From Hyphomicrobiales bacterium (GTDB taxonomy: Bacteria; Pseudomonadota; Alphaproteobacteria; Rhizobiales; Xanthobacteraceae), in NCBI GenBank assembly GCA_017305455.1, contig JAFKKO010000116.1:39106-103105 (forward strand): 64,000 bases of DNA. Reading direction: 5' to 3'. Shown in pieces: positions 9,820 through 18,578 of this stretch (the first letter of the stretch is position 1; every line of letters begins with the position of its first letter). Made by a program: the position numbers and the translations under genes. The notes under the pieces were generated by a model. It did not search any database. It was given only the letters and a program-made list of their open reading frames with translations, and was not told where the DNA came from.

Positions 9820-10475
9820 CTTTCGGCTGCACGCGGTTCGGGAGCATTGCGTAGCAGCTTGCGCACGAGATCATCCGGATCGGTGAAGGTCAGCACCGGC
9901 GGGAGTCGCGCCAGCGCCGTGATGCTTGCATAACCCCAGTTTACAGCGCCGAAGTCGAATCCCGCCTTGCGGGCGGCCTCGCCGTCACGCACTTCGTCGC
10001 CGATGCAGAGAATGCGTTGCGGGTCGATGCCCAGCCGTTGCTGCACCTGTCTGAATTTCCCGGCCTTGCCGAACAGCGAGGCACCGCAGGCGTAGCAGGA
10101 GAAAAACGCCGCCGCCGGTCCGAGTGCACGGCGGACGTTGCTTTCCGAATCCGAACTGACCATCGCGAGCCGGATGCCGCCGGTGCGAAGCGTATCGAGC
10201 ATCGTGATAATGCCGGGAAACAACGGAATATCGGCAAGATGCGCGGTCTTCATCCGACGCATGTCGCGCGCGATCAGCGGCAGCCGCCATGCCGGCACCG
10301 CGAGCGCGGTCACGATCTCACGAGAGGTCATGTCGCGAAAGGCCGGGATTTCATGTTCGGTGATGCGTTTGAAGCCGTGGCGATCGGCCATCGTGTTGAT
10401 CACGCGCAGGAACCACGGAAAACTGTCGGACAGCGTGCCGTCGAGATCGAAGATCGCGAGATCGTAGCGTGTCAT
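9816..10475 (-). CDS. HAD-superfamily phosphatase
   Basis: This 219-aa hydrolase resembles phosphoglycolate-phosphatase types. The catalytic motif is FDLDGTLSD (Asp10 nucleophile, Asp12 acid/base), motif II is LAMVSSDSESN, the motif III Lys lies in FGKAGKFRQVQ, and motif IV is ILCIGDEVRDGEAARKAG. A helical cap lies between motifs I and II. It is the last gene of the leftward run cnoX, LON, Trm112-like, HAD, 27 bp after the Trm112-like gene. The substrate cannot be told. Confidence 0.85.
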   Translation of the reverse strand: MTRYDLAIFDLDGTLSDSFPWFLRVINTMADRHGFKRITEHEIPAFRDMTSREIVTALAVPAWRLPLIARDMRRMKTAHLADIPLFPGIITMLDTLRTGGIRLAMVSSDSESNVRRALGPAAAFFSCYACGASLFGKAGKFRQVQQRLGIDPQRILCIGDEVRDGEAARKAGFDFGAVNWGYASITALARLPPVLTFTDPDDLVRKLLRNAPEPRAAES

Positions 10476-10502
10476 GCGGTCTTGCGCGGCGTGACGGGGA
10501 CG

Positions 10503-10709
10503 TCAGCCGAGCTTGCGCGCCTCTTCCGGCAGCATGATCGGAATGCCGTCGCGGATCGGATAAGCGAGCTTGGCCGCGCGTGAAATCAGCTCCTGCGTTG
10601 CCGCGTCATATTCGAGCCGGCCCTTGGTCAGCGGGCAGACCAGAATTTCGAGCAGCTTCGGATCGACAGCGTCGGAGCGTTCGCTCGCGGGCGAAGGCAG
10701 ATCGGTCAT
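10503..10709 (-). CDS. Trm112/YcaR-family small protein
   Basis: This 68-aa protein ([20 protein letters not shown]...) matches the YcaR/Trm112-like family in [19 protein letters not shown] and [20 protein letters not shown]. In eukaryotes and archaea Trm112 is a zinc-bearing partner of methyltransferases; the bacterial role is not settled. Here only one Cys remains of the zinc set: the CPxC pair reads CPLT and the distal ELIC reads ELIS, so zinc binding is doubtful. The start at the ATG at 10709 fits family length. It sits between the LON-domain gene and the HAD gene. Confidence 0.85.
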   Translation of the reverse strand: MTDLPSPASERSDAVDPKLLEILVCPLTKGRLEYDAATQELISRAAKLAYPIRDGIPIMLPEEARKLG

Positions 10710-10773
10710 TTTGGTTCCCGTGAAGATCGGAGAATGAAAATAGAGCGGCGGGCGCGGAGCGAGCAACCGGATT

Positions 10774-11448
10774 CTACTGCACCGGCGGATCGCCCGAGGT
10801 CTGCTTCCTGGCGAGGTCCATCTGGGTGATGGCGATCAGGATTTCGGCGCGAGTCTTGAGGTCGGGCGCTTCCAGCATGGCCTGCTTCTCGGCGCTGCCG
10901 TAGGGCGACATCATCGCAAGCGCGTTGACCAGCGCTTCGTTCGGCGCAGAGTCGATGCCTTCCCAGTCCACCTTCAGTTCGTTGGCCTCGAGGAAGTCGG
11001 TGAGGGTGTCGAGCAGCGCCTGGCGATCCACGGCCTCTTCGCCCTTGCGGGCGATGAAGTCGTCGACGAAGGCGAAGAAATCGACCTTGCACTGGCGGTA
11101 GGGCGTCAACACCGACAGCTCCTCGATCACTCTGAAGCGGGCGATGCCCGTCAATTCCAGAATGTAGCGGCCATCCCCGGTTTCGGAGAACTGGGTGATG
11201 CGCCCGACGCAGCCGACCCGGAACAAAGCAGGATGATTTTCGCTCTGGGAATGCGCGGTGTCGGGCTGGATCATGCCGATCATGCGGTGGCCGTCGCGCA
11301 GGGCGTCGTCCACCATTTCGAGATAGCGCGGCTCGAAGATGTTGAGCGGCATCTGGCCGCGCGGCAGCAGCAGCGCGCCGGCGAGCGGAAACACCGGGAT
11401 CACCTCCGGAAGATCGGCGGGGCCACGATATTCGGTGTTGATCGGCAT
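10774..11448 (-). CDS. LON substrate-binding domain protein
   Basis: This 224-aa protein consists of a Lon N-terminal (PUA-like) domain without the AAA or protease parts (COG2802). Conserved marks are [42 protein letters not shown] and [18 protein letters not shown]. Proteins of this kind may bind unfolded substrates or act as adaptors, but the function is not established. It lies 33 bp after cnoX, suggesting a proteostasis link. Confidence 0.88.
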   Translation of the reverse strand: MPINTEYRGPADLPEVIPVFPLAGALLLPRGQMPLNIFEPRYLEMVDDALRDGHRMIGMIQPDTAHSQSENHPALFRVGCVGRITQFSETGDGRYILELTGIARFRVIEELSVLTPYRQCKVDFFAFVDDFIARKGEEAVDRQALLDTLTDFLEANELKVDWEGIDSAPNEALVNALAMMSPYGSAEKQAMLEAPDLKTRAEILIAITQMDLARKQTSGDPPVQ

Positions 11449-11481
11449 CCGCTGCTCCTTCGCGCTCCGGGTTGAACGCCG

Positions 11482-12399
11482 TCAGGAAAACAGGATGGTC
11501 GACAGGCGCTTGCGGCCTTCGATGGTGGCGTCGTCGTTCGGCCCCCACGCCTCGAAGAACTGCACAAGCTGCTTGCGCGCGCCGTCGTCATTCCATTTGC
11601 GGTCGCGCTTGACGATGTCCAGCAGATGGCCAGCGGCTTCTTCGCGCCGGTTCTTGGCGTTGAGCGCGGTGGCAAGATCGAAGCGGGCCTGATGGTCGAG
11701 CGGATCGGCGGCGACTTTCTGCTCCAACTCCTCGATCGGCCCGATTGCGCTGGCCTGCTCGGCAAGATCGAGCATGCTCTGGACCGCGGAGACCGCGGCG
11801 TCGCCGCGTTTGGATTCGGGGACCATCGCCAGCGTCTGTTTGGCCTGCTCCAGCGCGCCGGCCACCACGTAGCAGCGGGCGAGTCCGGCGATCGCCGGAA
11901 GGCTGGCACTGTCGTTGCTGAGGGCCTGGGCATAGATCGCGGCGGCGCTGGCAGCATCGCCTTCCGTCAGCAGGGCCTCGGCCTCCGCGATCAGGTCGGC
12001 GGTCTCGCCGGCGGCGGGCATGCCCTGGGTGATCTTGTCGATAAAGGCGTTGATCTGGCTCTCCGGCACCGCGCCCATGAAGCCGTCGGCCGGCTGACCG
12101 TTGACGAAGGCGATCACCGCCGGAATCGACTGGATGCCCATCTGGCCGGGAATCGCCGGATGCTCGTCGATGTTCATCTTGACCAGCTTGACCCGGCCCT
12201 TGGCGGCGCGGACCGCTTTTTCGATGATCGGGGTTAATTGCTTGCAGGGGCCGCACCAGGGCGCCCAGAAGTCGATCAGCACCGGCTGGCGCTTCGATTC
12301 CTCGATCACGTCCTTCACGAAGGTCTGGGTCGTGGTGTCCTTGATCAGATCGGACGGCGTTCCGCCGGCCGCTCCGCTGGCTTCATCGATAATCGTCAA
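11482..12399 (-). CDS. cnoX: Thioredoxin-TPR chaperedoxin, CnoX/YbbN type
   Basis: This 305-aa cytoplasmic protein joins an N-terminal thioredoxin fold (about 20-125) to TPR-like helical repeats (about 135-305). The active site is WAPWCGPCK (Cys49 and Cys52), so both redox cysteines are present; E. coli CnoX lacks this and is a pure holdase, while many alphaproteobacterial homologues keep it. CnoX protects clients from oxidation and passes them to GroEL or DnaK. It heads the leftward set with the LON-domain gene. The symbol rests on domain layout. Confidence 0.85.
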   Translation of the reverse strand: MTIIDEASGAAGGTPSDLIKDTTTQTFVKDVIEESKRQPVLIDFWAPWCGPCKQLTPIIEKAVRAAKGRVKLVKMNIDEHPAIPGQMGIQSIPAVIAFVNGQPADGFMGAVPESQINAFIDKITQGMPAAGETADLIAEAEALLTEGDAASAAAIYAQALSNDSASLPAIAGLARCYVVAGALEQAKQTLAMVPESKRGDAAVSAVQSMLDLAEQASAIGPIEELEQKVAADPLDHQARFDLATALNAKNRREEAAGHLLDIVKRDRKWNDDGARKQLVQFFEAWGPNDDATIEGRKRLSTILFS

Positions 12400-12649
12400 T
12401 GGATCCTCGCCTGCAGGCTGTGGGGATGCCGGTTTCTAGCACGGCAAGATCATAAATGGCGGTCCGGCGCCCAATTTTCAATCACCACCCGGGCCCCAGG
12501 TCTCGGGGCCGTCCCGGGAACACACGATCCTGGCAGGGCAGGACTGAAAATAGAACGCGATTCGCAGCCGTCCGGCTGTTGCATTGCCGCGCTGCTTTTG
12601 GCATAGGTTTGCCCGGCGGCGCGGGGACGCGCCCCCAATTCTCTGCGAT

Positions 12650-12724
<75 letters not shown>

Positions 12725-12737
12725 GAATTGGCACTCT

Positions 12738-12764
12738 GACAAGCCGCCGCAAGGCGGCTTTGTC
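12738..12764 (+). terminator. Probable terminator after tRNA-Gly
   Basis: The stem GACAAGCCGCC / GGCGGCTTTGTC has a GCAA tetraloop and one bulge, and is followed by GTTTC. It starts 14 bp beyond the tRNA. Confidence 0.55.
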
Positions 12765-12842
12765 GTTTCGGCGGCCACCGCCGCAGTTGGAACCGCCCAA
12801 CCATTTCGTCCCTTGCGCGTTGGCTTCCGACGGGGAGGAACC

Positions 12843-13262
12843 ATGGCCGGCGATGACGATCTGCAGCGGTTTGTCGAAGCCCAGGCCCCGCTCTATGGGC
12901 GGGTGCTGGATGAACTGCGCGCCGGGCGCAAACAGACCCACTGGATCTGGTTCGTCTTTCCGCAGATCGAGGGACTCGGCCACAGCGCGATGGCGCAGCG
13001 CTACGCCATCGCCTCGCGGCAGGAAGCCGTCGCCTACCTCGCGCATCCGGTGCTTGGCGCGCGGCTGCGCGCATGCACGGCGCTGGTCAACGCTGTCGAG
13101 GGACGGTCGGTGCATGACATTTTTGGCCACCCCGACGATCTGAAATTCCACTCCTCGATGACCCTGTTCGCCGAAGTCAGCGGCGGCGCAGCCCCGTTCA
13201 TGCCTGCCCTCGAAAAATACTTTGGCGGCGCGCGCGACGAGGCGACCTTGACCCGGCTGTGA
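12843..13262 (+). CDS. DUF1810 family protein
   Basis: This 139-aa cytoplasmic protein of unknown function starts at the ATG at 12843 with GGGGAGGAACC ahead of it. Family marks are DDLQRFVEAQAPLYGRVLDE, THWIWFVFPQIEGLG, the KFHSSMTLFAE block and a C-terminal LEKYFGGARDEATL. Some homologues are mislabelled calpastatin. It may share a transcript with the YjbQ gene 45 bp downstream. No function can be claimed. Confidence 0.88.
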   Translation: MAGDDDLQRFVEAQAPLYGRVLDELRAGRKQTHWIWFVFPQIEGLGHSAMAQRYAIASRQEAVAYLAHPVLGARLRACTALVNAVEGRSVHDIFGHPDDLKFHSSMTLFAEVSGGAAPFMPALEKYFGGARDEATLTRL

Positions 13263-13307
13263 CGGATCGCGCATGCAGCTCATGATATTCAACGCGAGGC
13301 TGATCCG

Positions 13308-13766
13308 ATGACGAAGACGCCGGTGGTGATGACAGGAATTGATGCGATCGCGACCTCGACCCTGCGGATCGAGACACCGCATGCCGGCTTTTTTGACATC
13401 ACCCGCGAAGCGCGCGCCTTCCTGCGCGAGGCGCGGGCCGGCACCGGCGCGTTGACGCTGTTCGTGCGTCACACCTCGGCCTCGCTGACCATTCAGGAAA
13501 ATGCCGATCCCGATGTGCTGACGGATCTCATGACGGTACTGGACCATCTCGCGCCGGCAGATGGCGGCTGGCGGCATCACAGCGAAGGTCCTGACGACAT
13601 GCCGGCTCACATCAAGAGCATGCTGACGGCATGCAGCCTGCAGATTCCGGTGATCGACGGCGTTCCGGTGCTCGGCACCTGGCAGGGCATCTACCTGATC
13701 GAGCACCGCGCCCGACCGCACCGGCGCGAGATCGTGCTGCAATTCATCGGCCAGGGCGGCGGCTGA
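13308..13766 (+). CDS. YjbQ/UPF0047 family protein
   Basis: This 152-aa protein belongs to the UPF0047 family. Conserved parts are FFDITREARAFL, FVRHTSASLTIQENADPDV and GTWQGIYLIEHR, with several His residues that bind metal in solved structures. Some members have weak thiamine-phosphate synthase activity, but the true role is unsettled. It ends 6 bp before the convergent end of the SDR gene. Confidence 0.9.
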   Translation: MTKTPVVMTGIDAIATSTLRIETPHAGFFDITREARAFLREARAGTGALTLFVRHTSASLTIQENADPDVLTDLMTVLDHLAPADGGWRHHSEGPDDMPAHIKSMLTACSLQIPVIDGVPVLGTWQGIYLIEHRARPHRREIVLQFIGQGGG

Positions 13767-13772
13767 AGCCGG

Positions 13773-14669
13773 TCAGCGCGGCCGCTGCAAGGTCTCCAGC
13801 GGCGGCATCGGCATCACCTTGACACCCGGCGGTGGTATGTCGTCGTCGGGCACGAAGAAGTCCGGCATCAACTCCACCGAAGGATCGACGCGATAACGCT
13901 CGAAATCGGTGACCCCGTGAGCATGCAGCAGCGTGTCGTCGATGCAGAACCGGCCGGTGAAGTCGCGCGCTGGCTGGGTGAGGATGACATGCGCCGCGTC
14001 GGCGACGATGTCGGGTTTGCGGCTCGCGCGCATCATGGCATCGCCGCCGAGCAGGTTGCCGACCGCCGCGGTGGCGATGGTGGTGCGCGGCCACAGCGCA
14101 TTCACCGCGATGCCGTCGCTCTTGAGTTCGCCGGCGAGGCCGAGCACGCACATGCTCATGCCGTATTTGGCGATGGTGTAGGCGGTGGACGGCGCGAACC
14201 ATTTGGTCTTCATGTCGAGCGGCGGCGACAGCATCAGGATGTGCGGGTTCGATGCCTTTTTCAGATGCGGGATGCAGCTCTTCGACACCAGAAAGGTGCC
14301 GCGGGTGTTGATCGCTATCATCAGGTCGAACCGCTTCATCTCGGTGGTCTGCACCGGCGAGAGACTGATCGCGCTGGCGTTGTTGATGCAGATGTCGATG
14401 CCGCCGAATTCCGCCACGGCCTGCGCGACCGCGTCGGCAACCTGCGCTTCGTCGCGGATATCGCAGGCCACGGCCAGCGCCCCGCCGCCGGCGGCGCGGA
14501 TCTGGTCGGCGGCGGTATAGATCGTGCCTTCGAGATTCGGTTGCGGCGTCGTGGTCTTGGCGGCGATCACGATATTGGCGCCGTCGCGCGCGGCGCGCAA
14601 TGCGATCGCAAGGCCGATGCCGCGGCTGCCGCCGGAGATGAACAGCGTCTTGCCCTTGAGCGTGGTCAT
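13773..14669 (-). CDS. Short-chain dehydrogenase, HSDL2-like
   Basis: This 298-aa SDR has the cofactor motif ISGGSRGIGLAIALRAARDG, NNASAISLSP and the catalytic pair in STAYTIAKYGMSM (YxxxK). The C-terminal tail past about residue 245, with the LHAHGVTDFERYRVDPSVE segment, is shared with hydroxysteroid-dehydrogenase-like 2 proteins. The substrate is unknown. It is the last gene of the leftward run cysJ-cysI-metB-amidohydrolase-SDR, starting 18 bp after the amidohydrolase, so it is probably co-transcribed with sulfur genes. Confidence 0.85.
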   Translation of the reverse strand: MTTLKGKTLFISGGSRGIGLAIALRAARDGANIVIAAKTTTPQPNLEGTIYTAADQIRAAGGGALAVACDIRDEAQVADAVAQAVAEFGGIDICINNASAISLSPVQTTEMKRFDLMIAINTRGTFLVSKSCIPHLKKASNPHILMLSPPLDMKTKWFAPSTAYTIAKYGMSMCVLGLAGELKSDGIAVNALWPRTTIATAAVGNLLGGDAMMRASRKPDIVADAAHVILTQPARDFTGRFCIDDTLLHAHGVTDFERYRVDPSVELMPDFFVPDDDIPPPGVKVMPMPPLETLQRPR

Positions 14670-14687
14670 GCGGTGGCCTCGTCTTGA

Positions 14688-15584
14688 CTAGGCTGGCGGC
14701 GGAAAGCCGAACAGGCGCTGCGGATTGTCGGTGAGGATGCGGTTGCGTGCGGTCTCGTCCGGCGCCCAGTCGGCGAGCAGATCGAGCAGATCGGCGACCA
14801 GCGGCATCGCATTCCAGTTGGCGACATGCGGCCAGTCCGAGCCCCAGACACAGCGCTGCGGCGCGGCTTCGATCAGCCGCTGTGCAAACGGAAGGGTGTC
14901 GGGATAGCGCGGGCTCTGCGTGCTGTTGCGATAGGCGCCCGACAGCCGCACCCAGGCGCCATCGCGCACAAGAGCAAGCAGCGTAATGAAGCCGTCATGA
15001 TCGACGCCGCGTGCGGTCGGGAAATGCCCCATGTGATCGATCAGAAACGGCACCGGCAATTTCGCGAGGCGCGAGGCCAGCGCCGGAAGGTCGCCGGCAT
15101 CGATCAAAAATTGCAGATGCCATCCCGTCTCGCGACAGATTTTGCCATAGGTCTCGATCTGGTCGAAGTTGATGCCGCCGCCGCGGTACATCATGTTGAT
15201 GCGCAGGCCGACCACGCCGGCGTCCTTCAACGCGGTACGCTCGCGGTCGGAACAATCGGGCGCGATCACCGCGATGCCGCGCAGGCGCTGGCGATGCGCG
15301 CGCAGCGTTTCGACAAGCAAGCGGTTGTCGGTGCCGTGAACGCTGATCTGGGTCAGCACGCCATAGTCCATGCCGGTGGCGTCGAGCATGGCAAGGTAAG
15401 CTTCCGCGCTGGCCGGCGGCGGCGTGTAGCTGCGCGGCGTGACCAGCGGATATTGCGGCGGCGCGCCGATCACATGGGCATGGGTATCGACCGCGCCACG
15501 CGGCACGCGAAAGCGTGAAGTGCCGCGCTGCACGGCCGGCGGTCCTGGACAGACCGGAGTCTGCCCTTGGTTCGCGTCAGCCAT
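14688..15584 (-). CDS. Amidohydrolase family (lactonase type, LigI / sulfomuconolactone hydrolase-like)
   Basis: This 298-aa TIM-barrel hydrolase belongs to the amidohydrolase-2 family. Metal-site features are DTHAHVIG (His35, His37), LIDHMGHFP and the catalytic Asp in WGSDWPHV. The family includes 2-pyrone-4,6-dicarboxylate lactonase (LigI) and 4-sulfomuconolactone hydrolase, which releases sulfite. Its ATG overlaps the end of metB by 8 bp, so the two are translationally coupled, and cysJI lies just upstream. A sulfite-releasing or lactone-opening reaction is an inference from context; the substrate is not shown by the sequence. Confidence 0.83.
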   Translation of the reverse strand: MADANQGQTPVCPGPPAVQRGTSRFRVPRGAVDTHAHVIGAPPQYPLVTPRSYTPPPASAEAYLAMLDATGMDYGVLTQISVHGTDNRLLVETLRAHRQRLRGIAVIAPDCSDRERTALKDAGVVGLRINMMYRGGGINFDQIETYGKICRETGWHLQFLIDAGDLPALASRLAKLPVPFLIDHMGHFPTARGVDHDGFITLLALVRDGAWVRLSGAYRNSTQSPRYPDTLPFAQRLIEAAPQRCVWGSDWPHVANWNAMPLVADLLDLLADWAPDETARNRILTDNPQRLFGFPPPA

Positions 15585-16746
15585 GGGCGGGCGGCAGCGC
15601 CGCGAAGCCGGCCTGCAGACCTTCGATCAGATCGGATTCGGCCTCGAGACCGATCGACAGCCGCAGCAATCCATCGGTGATGCCGGCAGCGCGGCGCGCC
15701 TCCGGCGTCATGCTGGCATGTGTCATGGTAGCCGGATGGGCGATCAGGCTTTCGACGCCGCCGAGCGATTCGGCGAGCGTGAAGACTTTCACCGCCTCGA
15801 CGAAAATGCGGACCGCATCGACGCCGCCGGCCAGCTCGAAGCTGAGCATGGCGCCGAAACCTGATTGCTGCGCCTTGGCGAGAGCGTGACCTGGATGCGA
15901 CAGCAAGCCGGGATAGTGCACGACGCTGACATCCGGATGCTGCGCCAGAAAATTCGCCACCGCCTGTGCGTTGGCCTGCTGCCGCTCGATGCGTGGAAAC
16001 AGCGTACGCAGCCCGCGCAGCGTCAGGTAGGAATCGAATGTCGCGCCGATGGTGCCGGTGACATTGGCCCAGTGCGCCAGCGCTTCTGCATCGGCCTGTG
16101 TGGCGGCGATCACGGCGCCGCCGACCACATCGGAATGGCCGTTGAGATATTTGGTGGTGGAGTGGATGACGTAATCGGCGCCGAGTTCGATCGGCCGCTG
16201 CAACGCCGGCGACAGGAAGGTGTTGTCCACCGCGGTCTGCGCGCCGGCGGCCTTGGCCTGCGCGGCAATCGCCTTGATATCGACAATCCGCATCAACGGA
16301 TTGCTCGGCGTCTCCAGCAGCACGAGGCGCGGCGACTGCTTCAGCGCCGCGGCGAGAGCGGCCGGATCGCTCTGATCGATGAAGATGAGCTTGAAATGCC
16401 CGCGCTCGTGCCTTGCCGCGAGCAGGCGCTGGGTGCCGCCATAGCAGTCGTGCGGCGCGACGATCAACTCGTCACGCCCGACCTGGGCGAGTACCAGATC
16501 CACCGCCGCCATGCCGGAGGACACGATCACCGCACCGGCGCCGCCTTCCAGCTTGGCGAGCGTCTGCGCCAGCATGTCCCGGGTCGGGTTGCTGGTGCGG
16601 GTGTATTCATGCGGCCCGCCGCGCTCGAAGCCGGCGAAGGCAAAGGTGCTGGACAGATAGATCGGCGGCGTGACCGCGCCGAAATTGTTGTCGGAGGCGA
16701 TGCCGTTGGCGGCCGCGACCGTCTCCGGCTTGATGGTGTTCGACAT
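15577..16746 (-). CDS. metB: Cystathionine gamma-synthase or related Cys/Met-metabolism PLP enzyme
   Basis: This 389-aa PLP enzyme of the Cys/Met metabolism family would join an activated homoserine with cysteine in methionine synthesis. It has the Tyr-Arg pair in EYTRTSNPTRDML, VSSGMAAVDLVL, the PLP-Asp in TAVDNTFLSPALQRP, and the Schiff-base lysine Lys199 in IHSTTKYLNGHSDVVGG. The C-terminal SLGGVESLIAHPATMTH is characteristic. Cystathionine gamma-lyase and homoserine sulfhydrylase look alike, so the exact activity is not certain. It follows cysI after 69 bp and overlaps the amidohydrolase gene. Confidence 0.85.
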   Translation of the reverse strand: MSNTIKPETVAAANGIASDNNFGAVTPPIYLSSTFAFAGFERGGPHEYTRTSNPTRDMLAQTLAKLEGGAGAVIVSSGMAAVDLVLAQVGRDELIVAPHDCYGGTQRLLAARHERGHFKLIFIDQSDPAALAAALKQSPRLVLLETPSNPLMRIVDIKAIAAQAKAAGAQTAVDNTFLSPALQRPIELGADYVIHSTTKYLNGHSDVVGGAVIAATQADAEALAHWANVTGTIGATFDSYLTLRGLRTLFPRIERQQANAQAVANFLAQHPDVSVVHYPGLLSHPGHALAKAQQSGFGAMLSFELAGGVDAVRIFVEAVKVFTLAESLGGVESLIAHPATMTHASMTPEARRAAGITDGLLRLSIGLEAESDLIEGLQAGFAALPPAHG

Positions 16747-16815
16747 AAGGATCGGTTCCTGGCGGATGCCGATCTGTAGATCATTTTCCGCCGGACTTAA
16801 ATCCGCCTTTCCGCT

Positions 16816-18570
16816 TTAAATATCGGCGCCGACCAGCACGTCGTTGAAATGGCGGCCTTCCTTCACCTCGGGAACATAGCCGGCGCGGATCGCGAAATCG
16901 CCGAACCGCTCGCCGGGCTGCCGCTCGCGGGCGTAACGGGCGATCACCTTCTCCAGCGTGGCGAGAATTTTGCTCTCGCCGACATTCTCCAGCAGCATCT
17001 TGTTGAGCCGCTGGCCGTGGAAGCCGCCGCCGAGATAGAGGTTGTACTTTCCCGGCGCGCGGCCGGTGAGCGCGATCTCGGCGATATAGGGCCGGGCGCA
17101 GCCATTGGGGCAGCCGGTCATGCGGATGGTGATCGGCTCCTCGCGCAGGCCGTGCTGTGTCAGAATCTCCTCGATCTTGCCGACCAGCGTCGGCAGATAG
17201 CGCTCGCTCTCGGCCATCGCGAGGCCGCAGGTCGGCAGGGCGACGCAGGCCATTGAGTTGAGCCGCAGCCCGCTGAGGGTATCGAAACCGTCGAGTCCGT
17301 ATTGCTGCAGCAGCCTGTCGATTGCAGGCCGCGCCTGCGGCTCCACATCGGCAATGATCAGGTTCTGGTTGGGCGTGATCCGGAACGCGCCCGTGTGGAT
17401 GCGCGCGATCTCGCGCAGGCCGTCCATCATCGGGCGGCCCGGCTCGTTGATGACGCGGCCGTTCTGGATGAATAGCGTGCAGTGCTCGCGGCCGTCCTCG
17501 CCGCGGGTCCAGCCGAGCGGATCGCCGTTGGTGGTGAACGTATAAGGCTTGGCGGGCGTGAGCGGAAAGCCGAGATGACGTTCGATCTCCGCCTTGATCC
17601 AGTCGAGGCCCTTGTCGTCGATGGTGTATTTGAAGCGCGCATGCGCACGCTCGACGCGGTCGCCATAGTCGCGCTGCACGGTCATCACCGCATCGACGGT
17701 TTCGATCACCTTGGCGGTTTCGACAAAGCCGATCACGTCGGCGAGGCGCGGGTAGGTTTCCGGCGCGCTGTCGGTGCGGCCCATGCCGCCGCCGATCGCG
17801 ACGTTGAAGCCCGTCAGTTCGCCGTTCTCGACAATGGCGATGAAGCCGAGATCCTGCGAATAGACATCGATGTCGTTGCTTGGCGGAATCGCAAAACCGA
17901 TCTTGAATTTGCGCGGCATGTAGGTCCGTCCATAAAACGGCTCCTCATTGGTCGCGTTGGGATCGCGCTCCTCCTCGTACCAGATCTCGCGATAGGCGCC
18001 GGTCTTGTGAATCGCATGGTCGCTGGCACGCTTCGCCAGTGCATAGATCTCGCCATGGACACGGGAGAGCTGCGGATTGACGGTCGCCATCACGCCGCGG
18101 GAATCGTCGCCGCACGCCGCCTTGGTGTCGAGCAATACTTCACGCAACCCTTTGATCACGGCGCGCAGGTGCTGTTTCGGCACGCGATGCAGCTGGAAAG
18201 TCTGGCGCGTGGTCAGGCGTAGCGTCTCGCCGCCATAGGCGCGGCCGAGCTCGTCGAGCTTGAGCCATTGTGAGGGACTGCAGACGCCGCCGGGCAGGCG
18301 CACGCGCGCCATGAAGCCATAGGCCGGCTCGAGCTTCTGATGACGGCGCTCGTCGCGGATGTCGCGGTCGTCCTGCTGATAGATGCCGTGAAACTTCATT
18401 AGCTTGTTGTCGCTCGGCAGGACGGCGCCGGTGAGCGGATCGGCAAGGCTCGCAGCGATGGTGCCGCGAAGCTGATCGCTGTTGGCTTTCAGCGTCTCGT
18501 CGGGGCCAAGTCTGTCGAGCGGCTGCGAGCGGTCGCGGCTGCAATCGGGCTGTTTGGTGGTATCCGGCAT
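16816..18570 (-). CDS. cysI: Sulfite reductase hemoprotein subunit
   Basis: CysI carries siroheme and a [4Fe-4S] cluster and reduces sulfite to sulfide with six electrons from CysJ. The 584-aa protein has the four cluster cysteines as Cys442 and Cys448 in CVALPTCGLA and Cys487 and Cys491 in TGCPNGCARP. Siroheme-binding arginines lie in LRLTTRQTFQLH. The ATG at 18570 is chosen because GAGG, overlapping the cysJ stop, is 7 nt upstream; an in-frame TTG at 18582 would overlap cysJ. The 8-bp gap to cysJ indicates tight coupling. Confidence 0.94.
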   Translation of the reverse strand: MPDTTKQPDCSRDRSQPLDRLGPDETLKANSDQLRGTIAASLADPLTGAVLPSDNKLMKFHGIYQQDDRDIRDERRHQKLEPAYGFMARVRLPGGVCSPSQWLKLDELGRAYGGETLRLTTRQTFQLHRVPKQHLRAVIKGLREVLLDTKAACGDDSRGVMATVNPQLSRVHGEIYALAKRASDHAIHKTGAYREIWYEEERDPNATNEEPFYGRTYMPRKFKIGFAIPPSNDIDVYSQDLGFIAIVENGELTGFNVAIGGGMGRTDSAPETYPRLADVIGFVETAKVIETVDAVMTVQRDYGDRVERAHARFKYTIDDKGLDWIKAEIERHLGFPLTPAKPYTFTTNGDPLGWTRGEDGREHCTLFIQNGRVINEPGRPMMDGLREIARIHTGAFRITPNQNLIIADVEPQARPAIDRLLQQYGLDGFDTLSGLRLNSMACVALPTCGLAMAESERYLPTLVGKIEEILTQHGLREEPITIRMTGCPNGCARPYIAEIALTGRAPGKYNLYLGGGFHGQRLNKMLLENVGESKILATLEKVIARYARERQPGERFGDFAIRAGYVPEVKEGRHFNDVLVGADI

Positions 18571-18578
18571 GATCGGCC

